Of a stretch of DNA of 64,000 nucleotides, positions 54,090 through 63,884 are shown piece after piece (position 1 is the first letter of the stretch; each line of letters begins with the position of its first letter). Source of the stretch: Flavobacterium poyangense (GTDB lineage Bacteria > Bacteroidota > Bacteroidia > Flavobacteriales > Flavobacteriaceae). The stretch lies in assembly GCF_011751075.1 (NCBI RefSeq), contig NZ_JAALLN010000001.1, positions 967,113-1,031,112 on the forward strand, given 5' to 3'. Under the pieces are notes generated by a model. It searched no databases. It saw only the letters and a list, made by a program, of their open reading frames with translations, and was not told where the DNA came from. Position numbers and translations under genes: made by a program.

Positions 54090-55661
54090 TTAATAATGAA
54101 AATGTTTACTTTCTTCTATGAAAGGATTTCTTTTTGCTAACAAAGGAGATTTAGTCAATGCAGTAAATACAGCAAAAATAAACAAACCTAAGAAGAAAAG
54201 AATAGATGCAATTTCAGAAACTCCAATAAACCATTTATCTCCAACAGTACCAGGCATAATCATATTAAAGAAATCTAGGTAGTGACCTAATAAGATTACA
54301 ACTCCAGCCATTACAATAACCCAGCTTAGACGTTTGAAATCAGTATTAATTAATATTAACAATGGGAAAACAAAGTTCATAACAACAGCTCCAAAGAAAG
54401 GAAGGTTGTACAATTGGATTCTTGTTACGAAATACGTTACCTCTTCAGGAATATTAGCGTACCAGATCAACATGAATTGAGAGAACCATAAGTAAGTCCA
54501 GAAAACACTGATACCAAACATAAATTTAGCTAAATCGTGAATGTGGCTTGTATTTACAAATTCTAAATATCCTTTAGATTTTAAGTAGATAGTAACTAAA
54601 GCGATTGTAGTAATACCACTTACAAAGAAAGAAGCGAATACATACCAACCGAATAAAGTACTGAACCAGTGTGGGTCAAATGACATAATCCAATCCCAAG
54701 ACATGATAGACTCAGATACGATAAAGAAAACTAAAAATCCAGCAGAATAGTTAAAGTTCTTTTTGTAGTTCAAATCATCATTTGCTTCGTCCTGAGCTAA
54801 ACAATTTTTTCTAGCGAAATAATTGTATACGTTCCATCCTAATAAAAAGATTCCCGCTCTTACAATCCAAAAAGGAAAGTTTAAGTAACCTGATTTACCT
54901 GCAATAATAGCATCGTAATTTTCACTTTTAGGATCTGTTACCCCTTCTCCTAACCATACAAAAATATGATTAAAGTGAAGTCCGCATAAAACTAAGATTA
55001 TAAAGAAAATTACAGAACCATAAGGTAAGTAAGCTGTTATTCCCTGCATTACTCTAAACAACACCGGAGACCATCCTGCTTGTGCCACTTGTTGGATAGC
55101 ATAAAATGCTAAAACTCCCATAGAAAGCAATAAGAAGAAAATACAGGCAACATATAATGCTGACCAAGGTTTGTTTTGCAATTGGTGCAATACGTGTTTT
55201 AAATGTTTTTCATGCTCACCTGCTGCATCAACATTAGCATGTTCTCCGCCTTCGTGTGAGTCGTGTGAAGCTTTTGCAACTTCATGAGCAGCTGCTGGAG
55301 CTTCTGCATGTGCAGCACCTTCGTGTGCGTCATGTGCAACGGCTGCTGTATCATGTGAAACTGCCGGAGCTTCTGCATGCGCTGCACCTTCGTGTGCGTC
55401 ATGCGCAGCTGCTGCTGTTTCATGAGAAGCCGCTGGAGCTTCATGCGAAGCTTCTGTAGCTTCATGACCTGCAGACTCATGAGAAGCTGCCGGAGCTTCT
55501 GCATGTGCAGCACCATGAGAACCATGTGCATCTGCAGCTAGTATTTTTTCAACTTCTTTAATATCTTTAGGTGCACTTAAAAAACCATACCCAATCCCTA
55601 ATAAACCTACGGCCATTAGGATGATAGAAAAAGTTTTTAATTTACTTGAAAATGTATACAT
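54090..55661 (-). CDS. actF: Alternative Complex III subunit ActF, with His-rich insertion
   Basis: Integral membrane subunit of the quinol:cytochrome c oxidoreductase. 523 aa from ATG 55661 (MYTFSSKLKTFSIILMAVGL); a TTG nine codons upstream is open but less likely. One N-terminal helix, then a low-complexity Ala/His/Glu stretch (residues about 46-157, some 20 His, imperfect repeats of DAHEGAAHAEAPA), and about ten helices with NrfD-like sequence such as SIMSWDWIMSFDPHWFSTLF. ActF of other bacteria lacks so long a His-rich linker as far as I know. Confidence 0.93.
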   Translation of the reverse strand: MYTFSSKLKTFSIILMAVGLLGIGYGFLSAPKDIKEVEKILAADAHGSHGAAHAEAPAASHESAGHEATEASHEAPAASHETAAAAHDAHEGAAHAEAPAVSHDTAAVAHDAHEGAAHAEAPAAAHEVAKASHDSHEGGEHANVDAAGEHEKHLKHVLHQLQNKPWSALYVACIFFLLLSMGVLAFYAIQQVAQAGWSPVLFRVMQGITAYLPYGSVIFFIILVLCGLHFNHIFVWLGEGVTDPKSENYDAIIAGKSGYLNFPFWIVRAGIFLLGWNVYNYFARKNCLAQDEANDDLNYKKNFNYSAGFLVFFIVSESIMSWDWIMSFDPHWFSTLFGWYVFASFFVSGITTIALVTIYLKSKGYLEFVNTSHIHDLAKFMFGISVFWTYLWFSQFMLIWYANIPEEVTYFVTRIQLYNLPFFGAVVMNFVFPLLILINTDFKRLSWVIVMAGVVILLGHYLDFFNMIMPGTVGDKWFIGVSEIASILFFLGLFIFAVFTALTKSPLLAKRNPFIEESKHFHY

Positions 55662-55688
55662 ATCTATTACGATCAGTTTGTTCAACAA

Positions 55689-56234
55689 TTATAATTGGCT
55701 TTTTAGTTTCAGAACATAGTCAGCAACTAACCAACGTTCGTGAGCACTTAATTGATTTGCATGCGAACCCATTGCATTTAAACCATAAGTTTCAACGTGA
55801 AAGATACTTCCTTCCGTAATAACTCTGTCTTTATAGCTAGGTACTCCAAGAAATTTTTCTCTCTCAACCAATTTACCTTTACCGTTTCCGGTTGCACCAT
55901 GGCAACTCATACAGTAAATTTCGAAAAGTTCTTTTCCTTTTTCAGAACTTTTTTCTTCTGCAGTCAAAGGTGATTTTAAATTAGCTTTTGCCAATTCATA
56001 ACCAGCCGTTGAGTTTTCATATTCATAAGGCTCAAAACCTCTATTGATAGTTCCTTCTACAGGAAGTTGTCCTTCTTTTCCTCCTTTAAATATTTTTGCC
56101 TCTGTATATGGCTCGTAAGCAACAGATTCATACATATTAGGGAAATACTGATAGTTTGGTGCCGAATTATTGTGGCATGATGAAACTAAAATAGTTATAC
56201 CAACTAAAAGTGTTATTTTATATATCCTTTTCAT
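55689..56234 (-). CDS. actE: Alternative Complex III subunit ActE, mono-heme cytochrome c lipoprotein
   Basis: 181 aa. Lipoprotein signal MKRIYKITLLVGITILVSSC (Cys 20). Heme site EIYCMSCHGATGNGKGK, with the sixth ligand likely the Met in LNAMGSHANQL. The N-terminal region MYESVAYEPYTEAKIFKGGK is typical of ActE-like subunits. Anchored by lipid in the membrane complex; passes electrons to the oxidase or a soluble carrier. 8 bp after actD. Confidence 0.95.
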   Translation of the reverse strand: MKRIYKITLLVGITILVSSCHNNSAPNYQYFPNMYESVAYEPYTEAKIFKGGKEGQLPVEGTINRGFEPYEYENSTAGYELAKANLKSPLTAEEKSSEKGKELFEIYCMSCHGATGNGKGKLVEREKFLGVPSYKDRVITEGSIFHVETYGLNAMGSHANQLSAHERWLVADYVLKLKSQL

Positions 56235-56242
56235 AGCTACAA

Positions 56243-56767
56243 TTAATTCTTTTCAATTACTTTAACTTCAACTGCTCCTGTACCTTCGAAAAAAGAAACC
56301 AGTTCTGCCTCGTTATCGTTTACAGCAACTTCCATTAAGAAATGGTCGTCTGTTGTTCTTACATCCGGATTTTCAGCTTCTTTAAATGGCCATAATCTAC
56401 TTCTCATGTAAAAAGTGATTACCATTAAATGAGCAGCAAAAAATACAGTCATCTCAAACATAATAGGCACGAAAGACGGCATATTCTGGATGAAACTAAA
56501 ACTTGGTTTTCCTCCAATATCCTGTGGCCAATCATGAATCATGATATAACTCATCATGAATGTTGCAACAGAGATACCAACACAACCATATAAAAAAGCG
56601 CAAATTGCTAATCTTGTTGGTGCTAATCCCATAGCTTTATCCAATCCGTGAACTGGGAATGGAGTAAAGACATCTTCAATATGATGATGTGCAGCTCTGG
56701 TTTTCTTTACTGCATCCATCAAAATATCATCGTCATTATAAATGGCGTATATTACTTTATTACTCAT
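56243..56767 (-). CDS. actD: Alternative Complex III subunit ActD (DUF3341)
   Basis: 174 aa. N-terminal soluble part (residues 1-55, KKTRAAHHHIEDVFTPFPVH) and two membrane helices (about 56-78 and 100-122) with APTRLAICAFLYGCVGI, the DUF3341 pattern. Structural subunit without cofactors. Overlaps actC by 8 bp. Confidence 0.95.
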   Translation of the reverse strand: MSNKVIYAIYNDDDILMDAVKKTRAAHHHIEDVFTPFPVHGLDKAMGLAPTRLAICAFLYGCVGISVATFMMSYIMIHDWPQDIGGKPSFSFIQNMPSFVPIMFEMTVFFAAHLMVITFYMRSRLWPFKEAENPDVRTTDDHFLMEVAVNDNEAELVSFFEGTGAVEVKVIEKN

Positions 56768-58163
56768 GGTGTGAATCTTTACTATTTGCTCTTTCTCTAA
56801 TGTAATTATCTCCTGTTCCTTTCAAAATTGTTTTAACCTCTGCCTGAGCAATTACAGGGAATGTTCTAGAGTACAATAAAAACAATACAAAGAAGAAACC
56901 AATCGTTCCGATGAAAATTCCAATATCAACAAATGTTGGTGAGAACATTGTCCAAGAAGATGGAAGGTAATCTCTATGCAAAGAAGTAACAATAATTACG
57001 AATCTTTCAAACCACATTCCGATGTTTACTACAATCGAAATAATAAAAGAGAACATGATACTTGTTCTTAGTTTCTTGAACCACATAAATTGTGGAGAGA
57101 AAACGTTACAAGTCATCATCGACCAGTATGCCCACCAGTAAGGTCCGGTAGCTCTGTTTAAGAATGCATATTGCTCGTACTCTACTCCTGAATACCAAGC
57201 TACGAATAACTCAGTGATATACGCTACACCAACAATAGAACCTGTAATCATGATTACAATATTCATTAATTCGATATGTTGAAGTGTAATGTAAGCTTCA
57301 AGGTTAGAAACTTTTCTCATAACGATCAACAAGGTGTTTACCATTGCAAATCCTGAGAATACCGCTCCGGCAACGAAGTACGGAGGGAAAATCGTGGTAT
57401 GCCATCCCGGAATTACAGAAGTAGCAAAGTCCATCGATACAATTGTGTGTACAGAAAGTACAAGTGGAGTAGCTAAACCTGCAAGTACTAAAGATACTTC
57501 TTCAAAACGTTGCCAGTCTTTTGCTCTACCGCTCCATCCAAAACTTAGGATAGAATATACTCTTTTATTAAAAGGTGTTATTGCTCTATCACGTAGCATA
57601 GCAAAGTCAGGTAATAAACCAGTCCACCAGAAAACTAATGATACCGAAAGATACGTTGAAATTGCAAATACGTCCCAAAGTAATGGCGAGTTAAAGTTTA
57701 CCCATAAAGATCCAAATTGATTTGGAATAGGTAATACCCAGTAAGCCAACCATGGACGCCCCATGTGAATAATTGGAAATAAACCTGCCTGAACTACAGA
57801 GAAGATAGTCATCGCTTCTGCAGAACGGTTAATAGCCATTCTCCAACGTTGACGGAAAAGTAATAATACCGCAGAAATTAAGGTTCCGGCGTGACCAATA
57901 CCAACCCACCAAACGAAGTTCGTGATATCCCAGGCCCAACCAACTGTTTTATTTAATCCCCATGTTCCGATACCGGTAGATACAGTGTAAATTATACAAC
58001 CTAACCCCCAAAGGAAGGCTATTAATGCAATTGAAAATACTGTCCACCATTGTTTGTTTGCAGGCCCCTCAACAGGTGCAGCTACATCTACTGTTACATC
58101 GTGATAAGATTTATCACCTATAACTAAAGGTTTTCTAATGGGTGCTTCGTAGTGAGACGACAT
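56760..58163 (-). CDS. actC: Alternative Complex III subunit ActC (NrfD-like)
   Basis: 467 aa polytopic protein with about ten helices, NrfD/PsrC family; it is expected to form one quinol-binding site of the complex. Diagnostic segments: NFVWWVGIGHAGTLISAVLL, AEAMTIFSVVQAGLFPIIHM and RDYLPSSWTMFSPTFVDIGI. The C-terminal soluble tail is short. 33 bp after actB and overlapping actD. Confidence 0.96.
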   Translation of the reverse strand: MSSHYEAPIRKPLVIGDKSYHDVTVDVAAPVEGPANKQWWTVFSIALIAFLWGLGCIIYTVSTGIGTWGLNKTVGWAWDITNFVWWVGIGHAGTLISAVLLLFRQRWRMAINRSAEAMTIFSVVQAGLFPIIHMGRPWLAYWVLPIPNQFGSLWVNFNSPLLWDVFAISTYLSVSLVFWWTGLLPDFAMLRDRAITPFNKRVYSILSFGWSGRAKDWQRFEEVSLVLAGLATPLVLSVHTIVSMDFATSVIPGWHTTIFPPYFVAGAVFSGFAMVNTLLIVMRKVSNLEAYITLQHIELMNIVIMITGSIVGVAYITELFVAWYSGVEYEQYAFLNRATGPYWWAYWSMMTCNVFSPQFMWFKKLRTSIMFSFIISIVVNIGMWFERFVIIVTSLHRDYLPSSWTMFSPTFVDIGIFIGTIGFFFVLFLLYSRTFPVIAQAEVKTILKGTGDNYIRERANSKDSHHE

Positions 58164-58196
58164 AATCCTTTATATTGTTTCTAATTAATAATTTTA

Positions 58197-61100
58197 CTAA
58201 GTATTTCTAACTTTTACATGATAGAAAACGTTCGGTTTTGTTCCAACATGCTCTAATAAGTGATACATTCTTTCACTTTCAGCAAGTTTAGCAACTTCAC
58301 TTTCTTTATCATTTACATCTCCAAATACCATCGCTCCAGAAGAACAAGCAGCTGAACATGCACAAGCATTGTTAAATTCATCTTTCGCCACTACTCTACC
58401 TTCACGTTTAGCTTGAAGAATAACAGCTTGAGTACTTTGAATACAGAATGAACATTTTTCCATAACTCCACGAGAACGAACGTTTACGTCTGGGTTTAAT
58501 ACCATACGACCTAAATCATCATTCATGTGATAATCGAATTCACTGTTTTTGTTGTACAAGAACCAGTTGAAACGACGTACTTTATACGGACAGTTGTTTG
58601 CACAGTAACGAGTACCAACACATCTGTTGTAAGCCATATGGTTTTGACCTTGACGACCGTGAGAAGTCGCAGCAACAGGACAAACTGTTTCACATGGTGC
58701 GTGGTTACAGTGCTGACACATTACCGGTTGGAAAGCCACTTGTGGGTTATCCCCAGGATTTTCCATTTCGTTAAATGTAGACAATGAACTAGATAAACCA
58801 GCTATATTTTCTTTTCTTTTGTTATCTCCTTCAAAAGTGCTTTCAGAAGAATAATATCTGTCAATACGCAACCAGTGCATATCACGGCTTCTTCTTACCT
58901 CTGCTTTACCAACAACTGGAACGTTGTTTTCAGCATGACAAGCAATAACACATGCTCCACATCCGGTACAAGCATTTAAGTCGATAGAAAGGTTAAAGTG
59001 ATGTCCGGTAGAACGATCAAATGACTCCCATAAATCAACTGTTGTAGCTTTAACCTCTTCGTGGTCTAAAGATACCATTGGTTGTGGATTCCAATGCTCT
59101 GCATTTTCCTTATTAAATACGTCAAGAGTAGTTTCTTTAATGATATCTCCTCTTCCCATTAATGTTTTCTGACCTTGTACACAAGCAAACTCATGCTCTC
59201 CACTTGCCTTAGCAATAGAAACAGTCTGAACACTATTAAAGTTTTTATATAAAGCGTAAGCATTTAAACCTACTTGCATTTCTTCTTTCAAAGCTGCTTT
59301 ACGTCCGTAACCAACAGCCATACCAACTGTACCAACAGCTTGTCCCGGTTGAACAATTACAGGAACGTTTTCCAACTTAACACCATCAGCTGTTGTGATT
59401 GTAGCATAACTACCATTCAAACCACCATTGGCAACAATTTCATTTGATAATCCTAATTTCTTAGCATCTGCATTCGAAACGGTAACATAGTTATCCCAAG
59501 AAACTCTTGTAATCGGATCCGGGAACTCTTGCAACCAAGGGTTGTTTGCTTGTTGTCCGTCACCCATACCCGTTTTAGTATACAATACTAATTCGAAGTC
59601 TCCGGCAGCTTTTGATTTAGCAACTGCAGTTGCAGCAGCATTATAATCAAATGAACCGGCAGCTAAAGCAGATGATCCAATTACAAAAACACCATCATGT
59701 AACACTTTATTCCAAGAAGAACCTGCAACAATACCAGCCGAATTAGCTTTGATATAATCGTAGTAAGTTCCTGAAATTCCGTTTAACGATAATAAAACGT
59801 CTTCAAATTGTTTTGTATTAAATATAGGACGAATAGTTGGTTGAGTTAAACTATACGTTCCTTTTGTAATCATAACATCACCCCAAGCCTCTAAATAGTG
59901 AGCAACCGGAGCAGCAATTTTAACAATAGATGCTGTTTCGTCTTCTTTTAAAGAAAAAGCAACAGTAGTATCTACTTTTTTCAATCCCGAAACAAAAGCA
60001 GCAGAATCAGCTAATGTATAAACCGGGTTAACACCACTCATAATTAAAGTATGAACACTACCTGCATTCATATCTTTTATCAACTGAGTCACAACTGCAT
60101 TAGATCCTTTTCTAATTTGTCTTGTTCCTGCAGTACTAAAAGCTTCACTAGCCAATATTTGATTGATAGCTAAAACTAATAATTGAGCATTTTTATCTTC
60201 AATTCCAGATACTAAAACTCCTTTTGATCCGGCAGCTTTTAATTGCTGAGCAGCTTTTACTACTTCAGCTTTAATCGCAGCATCCAAAGAAACTCCAATA
60301 GAAGTACCTGCAATAACATTATATATTTGAACTAAAGCTTGTTTCTGATTTGCAACAGTCATCGAAAAACGCTTATCAGCAGCAGCTCCAGACAATGTCA
60401 TGTTTGATTCAAACTGGAAGTGACGAGACATTTTTCCTTGTTGAGGAATACGTCCTTTTGCATATCCTGAATCGTATGCACCACCTTGCCAATCTCCTAA
60501 GAAATCAGCTCCAACAGAAACAATTAAAGTAGCTTTTGAAAAATCATAATCAACTAAAGCTCTCTCACCATAAACTGTTTCAAATGCATCTAAAGCATCT
60601 GATGAAGAAACTGCATCATAAACCACATGCTTAGCATTTGGGTTTTTAGCAATAAATTCAGCAATTAATTTTTCACTAGACGGGCTCGCCAAAGTATTTG
60701 TCAGCAATACTACTTGACCTCCTTTTGCTTTCGCAGCTGCAATACCGGATTTAATTCTTAAATCAACAGCAGACCAGCTACTATTTTTTCCATCCAATTT
60801 AGGTTCTTTCAAACGCATACTGTCATATAGTGACAAGATAGACGCATGAACTCTCGCATTGGCTGAAAACTTAGCTCCGGAAATAGTATTGTTTTCAATT
60901 TTAATTGGACGACCTTCACGAGTTTTTACTAAAAGGTTAGCAAAATCAAAACCATCAAAAACAGTAGTTGCATAATAATCTGCAACACCAGGAATGATTT
61001 GTTCCGGTTGTAACACGTAAGGTATAGACTTGTGAACAGGGCCTTCGCAAGCTGCAAGCGTTACGGCTGCAGTACTAAACCCTACGTACTTTAAAAAGTC

Positions 61101-61256
61101 ACGACGTGAAGTTCCGGATGAAGCTAATGCATCAGCATTACCTAAGAATTCATCCGTTGGAATTTCTTCAACAAATTCGTTATTTCTAAGCGCCTCAACA
61201 ATAGAACTATTTTCTAGTTCCTCAACACTTTTCCAGTATTTTTTGTTTGATGACAT
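58197..61256 (-). CDS. actB: Alternative Complex III subunit ActB (molybdopterin-oxidoreductase-like/4Fe-4S fusion)
   Basis: 1019 aa fusion. Twin-arginine signal SRRDFLKYVGFSTAAVTLAA (R51, R52) followed by C70, so it is exported folded and may be lipidated. The first ~720 residues resemble a Mo-bis-PGD oxidoreductase fold but lack a molybdenum-ligand motif. The C-terminal part carries four ferredoxin-type clusters: CTGCGACVIAC, CQHCNHAPCETVCP, CVGTRYCANNCP, and CSFCIQ with CACSAACSSGAMVF. Conducts electrons from quinol toward ActA. Confidence 0.96.
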   Translation of the reverse strand: MSSNKKYWKSVEELENSSIVEALRNNEFVEEIPTDEFLGNADALASSGTSRRDFLKYVGFSTAAVTLAACEGPVHKSIPYVLQPEQIIPGVADYYATTVFDGFDFANLLVKTREGRPIKIENNTISGAKFSANARVHASILSLYDSMRLKEPKLDGKNSSWSAVDLRIKSGIAAAKAKGGQVVLLTNTLASPSSEKLIAEFIAKNPNAKHVVYDAVSSSDALDAFETVYGERALVDYDFSKATLIVSVGADFLGDWQGGAYDSGYAKGRIPQQGKMSRHFQFESNMTLSGAAADKRFSMTVANQKQALVQIYNVIAGTSIGVSLDAAIKAEVVKAAQQLKAAGSKGVLVSGIEDKNAQLLVLAINQILASEAFSTAGTRQIRKGSNAVVTQLIKDMNAGSVHTLIMSGVNPVYTLADSAAFVSGLKKVDTTVAFSLKEDETASIVKIAAPVAHYLEAWGDVMITKGTYSLTQPTIRPIFNTKQFEDVLLSLNGISGTYYDYIKANSAGIVAGSSWNKVLHDGVFVIGSSALAAGSFDYNAAATAVAKSKAAGDFELVLYTKTGMGDGQQANNPWLQEFPDPITRVSWDNYVTVSNADAKKLGLSNEIVANGGLNGSYATITTADGVKLENVPVIVQPGQAVGTVGMAVGYGRKAALKEEMQVGLNAYALYKNFNSVQTVSIAKASGEHEFACVQGQKTLMGRGDIIKETTLDVFNKENAEHWNPQPMVSLDHEEVKATTVDLWESFDRSTGHHFNLSIDLNACTGCGACVIACHAENNVPVVGKAEVRRSRDMHWLRIDRYYSSESTFEGDNKRKENIAGLSSSLSTFNEMENPGDNPQVAFQPVMCQHCNHAPCETVCPVAATSHGRQGQNHMAYNRCVGTRYCANNCPYKVRRFNWFLYNKNSEFDYHMNDDLGRMVLNPDVNVRSRGVMEKCSFCIQSTQAVILQAKREGRVVAKDEFNNACACSAACSSGAMVFGDVNDKESEVAKLAESERMYHLLEHVGTKPNVFYHVKVRNT

Positions 61257-61288
61257 TGTATATAAATATTAAAATCTTAATAATTCGA

Positions 61289-62617
61289 TTAATAGTGGCA
61301 TTTACCGCATTCTAAACCTCCCATTTGCGCTGCAGTCAATTTCTCTACACCGTATTTTTTAGAAAGTTCAGCATGAATTTTATCATAGTAAGCATTTCCT
61401 TCCATCTTAACATCGGTTTTTCTATGGCAATCAACGCACCATCCCATTGTTAATTTAGAGTATTGCTTCATGATTTCAAATTCTTCTACCGGTCCGTGAC
61501 AAGTTTGGCACTCAACTCCTGCAACAGAAACGTGCTGTGAGTGATTGAAATACACAAAATCAGGTAAATTATGAATACGAACCCATTTTACAGGTTTTGT
61601 TTTTCCGGTATAAGCTTGTTTCGCTTTATCCCATCCAACTGCATCATATAATTTTTGAATTTCTGCATCATAGAAAGCTTTGCTGTACTCAGGAGTAGCA
61701 GTAGTTTCAGCAACTTCAGAAATGTTTTTATGACAGTTCATACAAACATTCAAAGAAGGAATACCAGCCGTTTTACTCACACGAGCAGCAGAGTGGCAAT
61801 ATTTACAATTGATCTCATTATCACCTGCGTGAATTTTATGAGAATAGTGAATTGGCTGAATTGGCTCATAATTCTGATCAACACCTACCTGCATCAGGTA
61901 ACCGTACACAAAATAACCACTTGCCAAAAGTAAAAATATAGAAGTTACTAAAACCAGAAATTGGTTTTTAATAAATACTTTCCAGATTGGAGTTCCAGCT
62001 TCTTTCGGAGCTACTTCAATACCATTATTACGAGCAACCTTAGTTAACACTTTGTTCACCATGAACAACATTACAACCAAGATAGCCATCACAAGAGCAA
62101 GAGCACCTAATATAATGTTATTTGAGATTCCGCTTCCACCTTCCTGAGGACCTGTTGGCAATTGACCAGCAACCTTAGGCGCTTCAACTTTTACTTCAGA
62201 AGTATAGGCGATAATATTGTCTATATCACCTTCAGATAACTGAGGAAAAGAAGTCATTACAGACTTGTTGTATTCCTCAAAAAGTTTTACGGCTGTAGCA
62301 TCACCTGACTTAATCATGTCAGAACTGTTGTGAACCCACTTGTAGATCCAAGCCATATCATGCTTTGCAGCAACACCCCTTAGAGCAGGACCTGTTGACT
62401 TAGCATCTAATTTGTGACATGCAGCGCAATTTGCATTAAAAAGTTCTTTCCCTTTTACTGGATCACCACCGGCAGTTGCAGCCGGAGCAGCAGCTTCAGG
62501 TGCGGCCGGAGCAGCAGCTGGATCTTGAGCAAATGAAGTTAGGGAGAAAATCAGCGTTAGCGATAAGCTAAGCAGCAATTTTCTTGAGATCGAATTATGG
62601 TTACCCACCTTTTTCAT
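61289..62617 (-). CDS. actA: Alternative Complex III subunit ActA, multiheme cytochrome c with fused mono-heme domain
   Basis: 442 aa. Signal peptide to about residue 30, an Ala/Pro linker, an N-terminal cytochrome c domain with CAACH (64-68), two membrane helices (about 168-188 and 219-240), and a pentaheme module: CKYCH (271-275), CMNCH (292-296), CQTCH (370-374), CVDCH (394-398), CGKCH (437-441). Six CxxCH motifs in all. The fused mono-heme domain is known from Bacteroidota ACIII. First gene of the operon. Confidence 0.96.
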   Translation of the reverse strand: MKKVGNHNSISRKLLLSLSLTLIFSLTSFAQDPAAAPAAPEAAAPAATAGGDPVKGKELFNANCAACHKLDAKSTGPALRGVAAKHDMAWIYKWVHNSSDMIKSGDATAVKLFEEYNKSVMTSFPQLSEGDIDNIIAYTSEVKVEAPKVAGQLPTGPQEGGSGISNNIILGALALVMAILVVMLFMVNKVLTKVARNNGIEVAPKEAGTPIWKVFIKNQFLVLVTSIFLLLASGYFVYGYLMQVGVDQNYEPIQPIHYSHKIHAGDNEINCKYCHSAARVSKTAGIPSLNVCMNCHKNISEVAETTATPEYSKAFYDAEIQKLYDAVGWDKAKQAYTGKTKPVKWVRIHNLPDFVYFNHSQHVSVAGVECQTCHGPVEEFEIMKQYSKLTMGWCVDCHRKTDVKMEGNAYYDKIHAELSKKYGVEKLTAAQMGGLECGKCHY

Positions 62618-62704
62618 ATAGTATAATAATTATCTACTAATTTTTGGTATGATTTTTTCTGTAGTAAATCAACAAAAAACTAATACCTTCTTTTAAAACT
62701 TGCA

Positions 62705-62733
62705 CAAAAATACGACTTATGAACTATTCTCAA
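62705..62733 (-). promoter_or_regulatory. Promoter of the act-cox operon
   Basis: Minus strand: TTTTG with TTG at 62733-62731, 18-bp spacer, TATTTTTG (62712-62705). Predicts an ~80-nt untranslated leader before actA, longer than at most other genes of the window. Confidence 0.65.
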
Positions 62734-62810
62734 AACCTTAAAATACCCTTAAATACCAATTTATATCAATTCTAAATAAAATTAAAATTTTCCATACAAA
62801 CTTTAAATAC

Positions 62811-62818
62811 TACTTTTG
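62811..62818 (+). promoter_or_regulatory. -7 element for the SPOR gene
   Basis: TACTTTTG at 62811-62818, 18 bp before the ATG at 62837; divergent from the act promoter. It shows that the SPOR gene starts at 62837 rather than at the upstream in-frame TTG. Confidence 0.55.
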
Positions 62819-62836
62819 CATAAAAACCATCACATT

Positions 62837-63226
62837 ATGAGAATTTTAACTCCCTCTAAAAGAGTCTACCTAACACTAGCAATGATCGCTTTAGCTTCTA
62901 ATATTAACGCTCAGGACCAAAATTTAACCCTAAATCAGGACCCAAAATTTGAGCAATTGCTGAATGACAAACGCAAAATTAACACATCGTTAAGTACAAA
63001 CGATACCTATAGAATTCAAATTTTCAGCGGCAAGAGCGATGAGGCCAAAAAAACGCTTACCGATTTCAAAAGAGAATACACTACCCTTGACGGAACGATA
63101 ATTTTCAACACGCCAAACTACAAAGTAATCGTTGGAAATTTCAAAACAAAAATAGAAGCAGAACGCAACTTAGCAGAAATCAAAAAAAGATACAAAACAG
63201 TCTTTTTACTGAAACCGGGCAAATAG
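62837..63226 (+). CDS. SPOR-domain periplasmic protein
   Basis: 129 aa from ATG 62837. Signal peptide (MRILTPSKRVYLTLAMIALA, cleaved near NINAQ). The SPOR domain covers about residues 55-128: YRIQIFSGKSDEAKKTLTDF, TPNYKVIVGNFKTKIEAERN and LAEIKKRYKTVFLLKPGK. SPOR domains bind denuded glycan at division sites. Monocistronic, with its own promoter motif and terminator. Confidence 0.92.
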   Translation: MRILTPSKRVYLTLAMIALASNINAQDQNLTLNQDPKFEQLLNDKRKINTSLSTNDTYRIQIFSGKSDEAKKTLTDFKREYTTLDGTIIFNTPNYKVIVGNFKTKIEAERNLAEIKKRYKTVFLLKPGK

Positions 63227-63251
63227 TTCTCAGCAGAAAAACAAAACACAA

Positions 63252-63281
63252 AAAAAGCAACTCTGATCGGAGTTGCTTTTT
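63252..63281 (+). terminator. Terminator of the SPOR gene
   Basis: Stem AAAAAGCAACTC (63252-63263) / GAGTTGCTTTTT (63270-63281), loop TGATCG, with T continuing after. Confidence 0.9.
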
Positions 63282-63343
63282 TTTTATATGACTTTGTGTC
63301 AACATCATTTAGTTTTAGCAATTGAAGCATAGGAAGATCAGAA

Positions 63344-63817
63344 CTACTCCAACTTATTAAGCTCTTCTTGTCTCTTATTGCTCATATAAGAACCTACACA
63401 GTCATAATCAGGACTTGTATCTTTCACCACATAAAAATCAATTTTGATCTCACTTGCATTTTTAAGATCAATCGGTCTTGTTTCTACATTTCTATGCGAA
63501 AGAAGAACTACTAATAAACTAACAGGATCATAACCTGCTCTTTTTACCTTAAAAGAAAAGTTACCTTTAGATGACGGCAAGATCATCCGACAACCAAAAA
63601 CAAACAAACCTCCCTCTATTGACTTACCTGTTTCTCTATCTATTACTTTTCCGCTAATAGTAACTTCATCCAAATTTATCTTTTGGTCATCATGGATTAT
63701 AGTCATACCATATCCACCTTTATTATTAGTCGGTATCAACTTCTTTTGCGCAAAAGAACATCCGCACAAAACAAACAAGCAGACAAACCACAATATCTTA
63801 TACTTACACTTTTTCAT
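63344..63817 (-). CDS. Putative lipoprotein with CarboxypepD-regulatory-like domain
   Basis: 157 aa from ATG 63817 (MKKCKYKILWFVCLFVLCGC), a lipoprotein signal with LCGC. The mature part has ISGKVIDRETGKSIEGGLFV, then KGNFSFKVKRAGYDPVSLLV, the beta-sandwich repeat of the carboxypeptidase regulatory-like family common in Bacteroidota surface proteins. Function unknown. The C-terminus (EIKIDFYVVKDTSPDYDCVG) is similar to that of the next gene upstream. Confidence 0.7.
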   Translation of the reverse strand: MKKCKYKILWFVCLFVLCGCSFAQKKLIPTNNKGGYGMTIIHDDQKINLDEVTISGKVIDRETGKSIEGGLFVFGCRMILPSSKGNFSFKVKRAGYDPVSLLVVLLSHRNVETRPIDLKNASEIKIDFYVVKDTSPDYDCVGSYMSNKRQEELNKLE

Positions 63818-63884
63818 TTGCACATAATTAAAATACCCCAATTAAAACTGATTTCCAAACCACTCGGCTTGCCAACTTGTTTAA

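Noticed and set aside
55199..55531. Open frames on both strands over the His-rich actF region, one 110 codons of Met/Leu/Gln
   Set aside because: They are shadows of the actF repeat read in other frames; the actF frame has coherent flanking domains.
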